Positions 58,425 through 64,000 of a stretch of 64,000 nt of DNA are shown here, one piece after another. The translations under genes were made by a program, and so were the position numbers. Every line of letters starts with the position of its first letter. Positions within the stretch are counted from its first letter, which is position 1. The notes under the pieces were generated by a model, which was not told where the DNA came from, did not search any database, and saw nothing but the letters and a program-made list of their open reading frames with translations. Source of the stretch: Halioglobus japonicus (GTDB taxonomy: Bacteria > Pseudomonadota > Gammaproteobacteria > Pseudomonadales > Halieaceae); the NCBI GenBank assembly GCA_902705825.1, contig CACSIL010000051.1, positions 279,675 through 343,674 on the forward strand, written 5' to 3'.

Positions 58425-59567
58425 ATGATCAACTCCAAACTGCCCGCCATCGGCACCACGATTTTCACCAAAATGTCTGCCCTGGCGTCTGAGTGTCAAG
58501 CCCTTAATCTGTCACAGGGCTTTCCCGATTTCGAAGCGCCACAAGCACTGCTGGAGGCGATGGCCAGGCATGTTATGGCTGGGCACAACCAATACGCTCC
58601 GATGGCAGGGCTGCCCTGTCTGCGCGAGCAGATTGCCGCCCAGCTGTTGCGACACCTGGGTGTGAGCTGTGACCCTGACAGCGAAATCACCGTGGTTCCA
58701 GGCGCCACCGAAGGCATATACTGCGCGGTGATGGCCTGTGTTCGCAGCGGCGATGAGGTGATAGTTCTCGACCCCTGCTACGACAGCTATGAACCTGCCA
58801 TCGCGCTGGCCGGCGGTCGCGCGATTCATATACCGCTTGAATCAGACAGCTTCGCAGTCGATTGGCAGACCGTGGCAGCGGCCATCACGCCCCGCACCCG
58901 GTTGATCATGGTGAATTCGCCACACAACCCCTGTGGTGCAACGCTCTCAGCAGACGATATGCTGCAGCTACAGGCCCTGGTAGAGGAGTACGATCTGCTG
59001 GTGGTCAGCGACGAAGTTTACGAACACCTGGTATTCGACGGTCAACAGCATCACAGTGCACTGCAGTTCCAGGCACTGCGCCAACGCAGCTTTGCACTGT
59101 TCTCCTTCGGCAAGACTTTCAGCGTCACGGGCTGGAAGACGGGCTACTGCGTTGCGCCGCCGGCCCTGACCGCAGAATTGCGCAAAGTGCACCAGTTCGT
59201 CTGTTTTGTCGCCGTGACGCCTGTGCAACTGGCGCTGGCCGACTTCATGGCCGCCGAACCGGATTTCCCGGCCACGCTGGCCGCCTTCTACCAGCGCAAG
59301 CGGGACCTCTTCTGCCACGCTCTGCAGGAATCCCGTTTCAAGATCACCCCCAGCGCCGGGACATATTTTCAACTGCTGGACTACAGCGCGATTACCCGCA
59401 CGCCAGACCGACAACTGGCCGTGGACTGGACGCACCAGCACGGTATCGCATCCATACCCATCTCTGTTTTCTATGAGGAGCCGCACGACCAACACTATCT
59501 GCGTTTTTGCTTTGCAAAGACGGATGAAGTGCTGCTGGAGGCGGCAGAGCGACTATGCAAAATTTAG
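58425..59567 (+). CDS. Methionine aminotransferase (YbdL-like, MtnE role)
   Basis: A 380-aa fold-type I aminotransferase. PLP Lys230 lies in FGKTFSVTGWK, the conserved NSPHNPCG loop is present and the N-terminus reads NLSQGFPDFEAP, which identifies the YbdL/kynurenine-aminotransferase branch. Known for this branch: transfer of an amino group from glutamine-type donors to 4-methylthio-2-oxobutanoate. Its end overlaps the omega-amidase gene by 13 bases, supporting a joint role in methionine salvage. Confidence 0.88.
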   Translation: MINSKLPAIGTTIFTKMSALASECQALNLSQGFPDFEAPQALLEAMARHVMAGHNQYAPMAGLPCLREQIAAQLLRHLGVSCDPDSEITVVPGATEGIYCAVMACVRSGDEVIVLDPCYDSYEPAIALAGGRAIHIPLESDSFAVDWQTVAAAITPRTRLIMVNSPHNPCGATLSADDMLQLQALVEEYDLLVVSDEVYEHLVFDGQQHHSALQFQALRQRSFALFSFGKTFSVTGWKTGYCVAPPALTAELRKVHQFVCFVAVTPVQLALADFMAAEPDFPATLAAFYQRKRDLFCHALQESRFKITPSAGTYFQLLDYSAITRTPDRQLAVDWTHQHGIASIPISVFYEEPHDQHYLRFCFAKTDEVLLEAAERLCKI

Positions 59568-60325
59568 ACGTCACCCTGGTGCAGTGTGAACTGGCCTGGG
59601 AACAACCCGAGGACAACCGGCGGCAGATTGACGAAATCCTCGCCAACTCGACAGCCGACACAGATCTGGTGGTATTACCAGAGATGTTCACCACCGGGTT
59701 CTCCATGAACGCCCTGGCTAATGCAGAAGAGCCAGGCGGTGCAACCGAGGCCTGGATGACAGGCCTGGCGAAGCAGTATGACTGTGCAGTGACGGGCAGT
59801 ATCGCGGTGCGTGTCGAGCAGGGCGTGTACAACCGCATGCTCTTTGCCACCCCCGATGGCGTGCAGCACTACGACAAGCGTCATCTGTTTCGTATGGCGG
59901 GTGAACACAAGCGGTATCAGGCCGGCGAACAGCGTGTGATTGTAAAATGGCGCGACTGGCGCATTCTACTTCAGGTCTGTTATGACCTGCGCTTTCCGGT
60001 ATTCAGCCGCAACCGCGAGGATTACGACCTCGCGCTCTATGTTGCCAACTGGCCGGCGCCGCGACGCCATCACTGGCGGCAGTTACTGATCGCGCGGGCT
60101 ATTGAAAACCTGTGTTGCGTGGTTGGTGTGAATCGCATCGGCGCAGATGCCAGAGGCCTTGAATACAGTGGCGACAGCCTGGTGGTCGCGGCCGATGGCA
60201 GCCTGCTTGAAGATGCGCTGAACAATAGTGTCGCCACCACCGTTGAGCTCGATGCCGACACTTTACAAAAGTATCGCGAGGGATTTCCCTGTCACTTGGA
60301 TGCAGATCGCTTCCAATTGGAATGA
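59555..60325 (+). CDS. Omega-amidase (YafV-like nitrilase-superfamily protein)
   Basis: A 256-aa nitrilase-fold amidase. The catalytic triad is visible as Glu43 in VLPEMFTTGFS, Lys in HYDKRHLF and Cys in LQVCYDLRFP. YafV/omega-amidases hydrolyse 2-oxoglutaramate, the keto-acid left when glutamine donates its amino group, and so pull the upstream aminotransferase forward. The 13-base overlap of the two genes supports this coupling. Confidence 0.9.
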   Translation: MQNLDVTLVQCELAWEQPEDNRRQIDEILANSTADTDLVVLPEMFTTGFSMNALANAEEPGGATEAWMTGLAKQYDCAVTGSIAVRVEQGVYNRMLFATPDGVQHYDKRHLFRMAGEHKRYQAGEQRVIVKWRDWRILLQVCYDLRFPVFSRNREDYDLALYVANWPAPRRHHWRQLLIARAIENLCCVVGVNRIGADARGLEYSGDSLVVAADGSLLEDALNNSVATTVELDADTLQKYREGFPCHLDADRFQLE

Positions 60326-60391
60326 GTATAACGGCGTTGCGACTTTAGCGGCCTGCAGCGTGCAACAGCCTTGTTCTCACTAACCCGGTTC

Positions 60392-61123
60392 TCACCAACC
60401 CAATGCGTGCTTTACAAAAGGGATTGAAAGCGCGCGCTGCTCGGCCAGGGACGCCTCATCTAAGGTATCCAGCACTGCCAGTAACTGCTCCATCGCACGC
60501 GGCGCACGACTAACGATAAAGCTGGCAACTCCCGGAGAGAGAGACAAGCCCCGACGCATCGCACGAAATTGCAGAATGGCGGACTTGTCATCGTCATCCC
60601 CCTCCAGCAGTTGGTAGACGATACCCCAGGAGAGGCGCGAACGCAGATCAGCCAGCGCTACCGGCAGTGCGCGCGGCGGCGCATCGGCAGCCAGCAACAG
60701 GCGGCTGCCGCGTTGCTGGGCGCTGTTATAGAGATTAAACAATGCCATCTCCCAATCGGGATCGCCCAGCACCGTATGAATATCGTCCAGGCACACGCGA
60801 TCCAGGCGCTCCACCCCCTGCAATACCTCCGACGGCGGATATTCGCGCAACTGCGCTAACGGCAGATATAACGTCTCTGCCCCTGCCACATGGCAGCACG
60901 CCTGTAGCAAATGCGATTTTCCAGTACCGGGAGGGCCGTACAAATAGATAACGGCTTCGCCGTCTGGCTGCATCTGCAATTGCAGCGCATCCAGCAACGG
61001 CTGCGCTTGTGGTAGCGCCAGAAAATTATCCATCGTGGCATCATCGCGCAAGTGCACGGCCAGCGAGAGTTGGCGCTGACGGGGAGCCACTGTGGTTTTA
61101 GACCTGGACTCTATCACCGCCAC
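60392..61123 (-). CDS. hda: DnaA regulatory inactivator Hda
   Basis: A 243-aa DnaA-family AAA+ protein that, with the beta clamp, stimulates DnaA ATP hydrolysis after initiation. It has an N-terminal clamp-binding motif QLSLAV (18-23), Walker A GPPGTGKS (63-70), a sensor-1 region and box VII arginine (LRSRLSWG), and lacks the DNA-binding domain IV of DnaA. Its start overlaps the DUF2066 gene by 10 bases. The DUF2066-hda order divergent from purM is standard in many gammaproteobacteria. Confidence 0.94.
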   Translation of the reverse strand: MAVIESRSKTTVAPRQRQLSLAVHLRDDATMDNFLALPQAQPLLDALQLQMQPDGEAVIYLYGPPGTGKSHLLQACCHVAGAETLYLPLAQLREYPPSEVLQGVERLDRVCLDDIHTVLGDPDWEMALFNLYNSAQQRGSRLLLAADAPPRALPVALADLRSRLSWGIVYQLLEGDDDDKSAILQFRAMRRGLSLSPGVASFIVSRAPRAMEQLLAVLDTLDEASLAEQRALSIPFVKHALGW

Positions 61124-62205
61124 TGATAATTCAGTTGTGTGTCATCGCCCAGTGTGGGGATGGCGGTGAGACGGTCGTTCAGCTCAATGATACTGGCCAG
61201 GCGCGCGGCATCGGTTTTAGCCAGCAAACGAAATTCAACGCGCTCGCCCTGCACCACTTCCAGATTGGCGTATTCAACCAGTTCCAGTCTTTCCAGCCAG
61301 TTGGCGATAGCAGCGTAATCGCTGTAGTTAGAAATGCCGGTGATGGTGAGCCGTAAGCCGCCATCTGTACTGGTGGTTGGAGCAACGGCATAACGCGACG
61401 CCATGTCTGCGGCAACAATATTCACGCCGCTATCCAGAAATGCTTTTAAATCGGGCACGGTCACTGAGCGGTTGATGCGCTCATCGTCACGAAAGTAACT
61501 CCAGTCTCCCACCGATTTACCATCGGTAGTCACTGCCAGACGCCCCGCCACCACTTCCTGCGCATTGTATCTGGCCGAGGCCCGCTGTATGGAATCTGCA
61601 TCCAGTGACCAGACGTCGGCAGTACTGACAGTTGCGGTATCGGCGAGATCAAAAATCGGGATCTGCACCGGTACACCCCGACGCAAAAACTCCTCTACCA
61701 CCAACTGGGCCTCTTCCGGTGCCGTTTCCTCGTTGATGAAGTGCCTGCCCTGCTCATCTTCGACCACTATCCAGGCAAGTACCGCAGGACGATTGGCCGA
61801 CCACAACGGCGCACCGGACTCTGTCACGAGATCGGTGATATATCTGCCATCGAACTCAAAGCGCAGCGACAGCGCAGGGGCTGGCGGTGTGCCGCGCACG
61901 TAAGAGTATTGTTGAACGTGGCTGCGAGCATCCTTCAGCGCGGCCGCGATACCGGGGTACTGCAGTACCCGTTTGGAACCTGAAACCTTCACCAGCACGT
62001 CTGCCATCGCCTCTTTTGAGGCTGATTCCAGTGCTTTGGAGCTCTGTTCAGACACAGGCACACTCGCCGCGTAAAGATCGGCGACCACTTCGGCCAGGGC
62101 GCTCTGCGCTGAAGTCAGGGCCAGCCATGCCCACAGACCTGTCAACAACGACACCACGCTCGCTTTTTTCACAGCCTTCTCCCACAGGGTTTGACAAGCG
62201 CGCAT
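61114..62205 (-). CDS. DUF2066-family exported protein
   Basis: A 363-aa protein with a signal peptide (VVSLLTGLWAWLALTSAQSALA; cleavage near residue 38) and a DUF2066 body beginning VADLYAASVPVSEQS. The function is unknown; a periplasmic location is inferred. Later sequence (GRLAVTTDGKSVGDW; LRLTITGISNYSDYAAIANWL) matches the family's second domain. It shares the minus-strand unit with hda and is divergent from purM. Confidence 0.87.
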   Translation of the reverse strand: MRACQTLWEKAVKKASVVSLLTGLWAWLALTSAQSALAEVVADLYAASVPVSEQSSKALESASKEAMADVLVKVSGSKRVLQYPGIAAALKDARSHVQQYSYVRGTPPAPALSLRFEFDGRYITDLVTESGAPLWSANRPAVLAWIVVEDEQGRHFINEETAPEEAQLVVEEFLRRGVPVQIPIFDLADTATVSTADVWSLDADSIQRASARYNAQEVVAGRLAVTTDGKSVGDWSYFRDDERINRSVTVPDLKAFLDSGVNIVAADMASRYAVAPTTSTDGGLRLTITGISNYSDYAAIANWLERLELVEYANLEVVQGERVEFRLLAKTDAARLASIIELNDRLTAIPTLGDDTQLNYQWR

Positions 62206-62337
62206 TGTAGCAGCACTGGGCGCAACTGCGCATAGTCAGTAAACAGGCTCTGGGCTAAATTGAGAGTGCGCTTGTCCCGCATGCACGATAAAATACCTGC
62301 CCTCAACCCCCACCAAATATTGACTGGACTCCACGCA

Positions 62338-63378
62338 ATGAGCGATGACAACGGCAAAACTTCCCTGAGCTACAAAGATGCAGGCGTGAATATTGACGCC
62401 GGCAATGCACTGATCGAACGGATCAAGGGTGTTTCCGGCCGTACAACACGACCCGAGGTATTGGGCGGACTAGGCGGATTCGGCGCGCTCTGTGAGATTC
62501 CCGCTGGTTATACCCAGCCGGTTCTGGTCTCTGGTACCGACGGTGTCGGCACCAAACTACGCCTGGCCATGGACATGGGTATCCACGACACCATTGGCAT
62601 CGATCTGGTCGCCATGTGTGTGAACGATCTGGTGGTGGCTGGAGCAGAACCCCTGTTCTTCCTCGACTACTACGCTACCGGCGCACTCAACGTCGATACC
62701 GCCGCTGATGTGGTCGCCGGAATTGGCGCAGGCTGCGAACTCGCCGGCTGCGCATTGGTCGGCGGCGAAACGGCCGAAATGCCCGGCATGTATCACGGCG
62801 AGGACTACGATCTGGCCGGGTTCTGCGTCGGCGTGGTGGAAAAATCCAAGATTATCGATGGCAGCACTGTCGTCGCCGGCGATGTATTGCTCGGTATCGC
62901 CAGCAGCGGCCCCCACTCCAATGGCTACTCACTGATTCGCAAGATTCTCGAGGTGAATGTGGCCGATCTGCAACAACCTTTGGGCGACACAACACTTGGA
63001 CAGGCACTGCTGACGCCTACCACGATATACGTGAAGGCACTGCTGTCCCTGTTTAGCGAAGTGAAAGTGAAGGCCCTGTCTCATATCACCGGCGGTGGTT
63101 TGCTGGAAAACCTGCCGCGTGTTCTGCCGGCAGACTGCAATGCCCAGATCGACACCACCAGCTGGCAGTGGCCGGCCATCTTCGAGTGGCTGCAAAGCTA
63201 CGGCAATGTCGAAACCACCGAGATGTACCGCACCTTTAACTGCGGTGTGGGTATGGTGTTGTGCCTGGCACCCGAGGACGCCGCTAAAGCGCTGGACTTG
63301 CTAAGCAAAGAAGGGCATCAGGCCTGGGAAATCGGCCGTATCACAGCCGGCGACAACAAGGTTGATCTGCTGCCGTGA
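62338..63378 (+). CDS. purM: Phosphoribosylformylglycinamidine cyclo-ligase
   Basis: A 346-aa ATP-grasp-like PurM-fold enzyme making AIR in purine synthesis. It starts [20 protein letters not shown] and shows the family motifs [38 protein letters not shown] and [13 protein letters not shown] 62338 gives the normal length; an upstream start at 62260 is not family-like. A -10-like TAAAAT lies at 62289-62294. It overlaps purN by four bases. Confidence 0.97.
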   Translation: MSDDNGKTSLSYKDAGVNIDAGNALIERIKGVSGRTTRPEVLGGLGGFGALCEIPAGYTQPVLVSGTDGVGTKLRLAMDMGIHDTIGIDLVAMCVNDLVVAGAEPLFFLDYYATGALNVDTAADVVAGIGAGCELAGCALVGGETAEMPGMYHGEDYDLAGFCVGVVEKSKIIDGSTVVAGDVLLGIASSGPHSNGYSLIRKILEVNVADLQQPLGDTTLGQALLTPTTIYVKALLSLFSEVKVKALSHITGGGLLENLPRVLPADCNAQIDTTSWQWPAIFEWLQSYGNVETTEMYRTFNCGVGMVLCLAPEDAAKALDLLSKEGHQAWEIGRITAGDNKVDLLP

Positions 63379-64000
63379 GCGCACCATCGCTCCCCCGCCT
63401 GGCCGTATTAATCTCCGGCCGCGGCACCAACCTGCAAGCGTTTATCGACGCCTGCGACAACGGCACGCTGCCCGCGCGCATCAGTCTGGTCATCAGCAAT
63501 AATCCCGACGCGGCCGGCCTGCAGCGGGCTGAAGTCGCCGGGATTACGGCAAAATGTATCAACCACCGCGATTTCACCAGCCGTGAAGCATTCGACGAGG
63601 CACTGGTGCAGGAACTGCGCGCCCACGCCGTCGATCTGGTAATACTGGCGGGCTTCATGCGCATCCTGACACCCGTACTGATCGAGCCCTTCCTCGGGCG
63701 GTTGTTGAATATACATCCCTCGCTACTGCCCAGGTATCCGGGGCTGAACACGCATCAACGCGCGTTGGATGCAGGCGATACCGAAGCGGGCGCCACCGTA
63801 CACTTTGTCACCCAGGAACTGGACGGTGGCCCGCCTATCATCCAGGCGCGGGTGCCCATCCAGCCCGGTGATACAGCTGACAGCCTCGCCGAGCGTGTGG
63901 CAATTCAGGAACACATGATCTATCCGATCGCAGCGCGCTGGTTTGTAGAGGGAAGATTGAGGCTGTCCGAGCACAGGGCGCTACTCGATGGCGAGCCCAT
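63375..64000 (+). CDS. purN: Phosphoribosylglycinamide formyltransferase 1, 5' part
   Basis: The gene runs off the right end; 208 codons are visible from a GTG that overlaps the purM TGA (GTGA). It adds formyl from 10-formyl-tetrahydrofolate to GAR. Seen: the phosphate-binding [11 protein letters not shown] near the start, the catalytic region [12 protein letters not shown] (Asn and His), and the later Asp in ELDGGPPII. The usual total length is ~210-215 residues, so almost all of it is present. Confidence 0.95.
   Translation, partial: MSAPSLPRLAVLISGRGTNLQAFIDACDNGTLPARISLVISNNPDAAGLQRAEVAGITAKCINHRDFTSREAFDEALVQELRAHAVDLVILAGFMRILTPVLIEPFLGRLLNIHPSLLPRYPGLNTHQRALDAGDTEAGATVHFVTQELDGGPPIIQARVPIQPGDTADSLAERVAIQEHMIYPIAARWFVEGRLRLSEHRALLDGEP

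Overview
The window reads as the chromosome of a Gram-negative marine-type gammaproteobacterium. The evidence is the map-glnD-dapC ... dapD-dapE gene order, bamC, rsmJ, hda, a MlaE/F/D-type lipid transporter, sppA, aqpZ and a purM/DUF2066-hda junction. Moderate-to-high GC, DUF3806 and a thiolase/DUF35/flavoprotein cluster would suit a Cellvibrionales (Halieaceae-like) relative, but that placement is inference. Genes are tightly packed, with many 1-8 nt overlaps and GTG starts.

1-8319: the 3' end of map, then glnD, dapC, nth, a YffB/ArsC-like gene, dapD and dapE on the + strand, meeting a convergent SDR gene. 8423-11633 (minus): a divergent class III nucleotidyl cyclase, a phosphodiesterase-like HD protein and rsmJ. 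11670-15024: an LRR lipoprotein gene, then dapA-bamC-metallo-beta-lactamase on the minus strand. With dapA, dapC, dapD and dapE, much of the succinylase diaminopimelate/lysine pathway lies within 15 kb. 15190-19236: a DUF3806 secreted protein and a four-gene STAS-MlaE / MlaF / MlaD / PqiC-like lipid-transport operon. 19237-21061: a palindromic repeat, an SDR and an SRAP (YedK) gene.

21098-31551 is the accessory region and the highlight. It is visibly AT-richer than its surroundings: one 60-base line inside it counted 42% GC by hand, against 58% in one line of dapD. It holds two convergent gene pairs. The + pair is a SIR2-like/TIR protein and a 1546-residue nSTAND1-type ATPase with a membrane helix and a long helical C-terminus. 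The - pair is a SLOG-domain protein with four membrane helices (SLATT-like) and a membrane/RCK/RyR-domain protein. A frameshifted TPR remnant marks its left edge. The domain set points to a nucleotide- or NAD-linked conflict (probably antiphage) system with membrane-acting components. I did not recognise this exact four-gene combination as a named system.

31843-41309: acyl-CoA/steroid-type metabolism (DUF35, thiolase, Tat flavoprotein plus cytochrome c, Nudix, MaoC) and an RND efflux pair. 41326-51386: sppA, DUF2069, wrbA, arsC, a YihY-family membrane protein, a thioredoxin-like lipoprotein, cysK, a GNAT, a quinone reductase, a DEAD-box helicase and thpR. 51379-64000: a CPA1 antiporter, prlC, aqpZ, a PDZ/retropepsin-like protein, a QueD-family protein, an SDR, a YbdL-like aminotransferase with an omega-amidase (methionine salvage), hda-DUF2066, purM and the start of purN. 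I found no tRNA, rRNA, CRISPR array, insertion sequence or integrase in the window.
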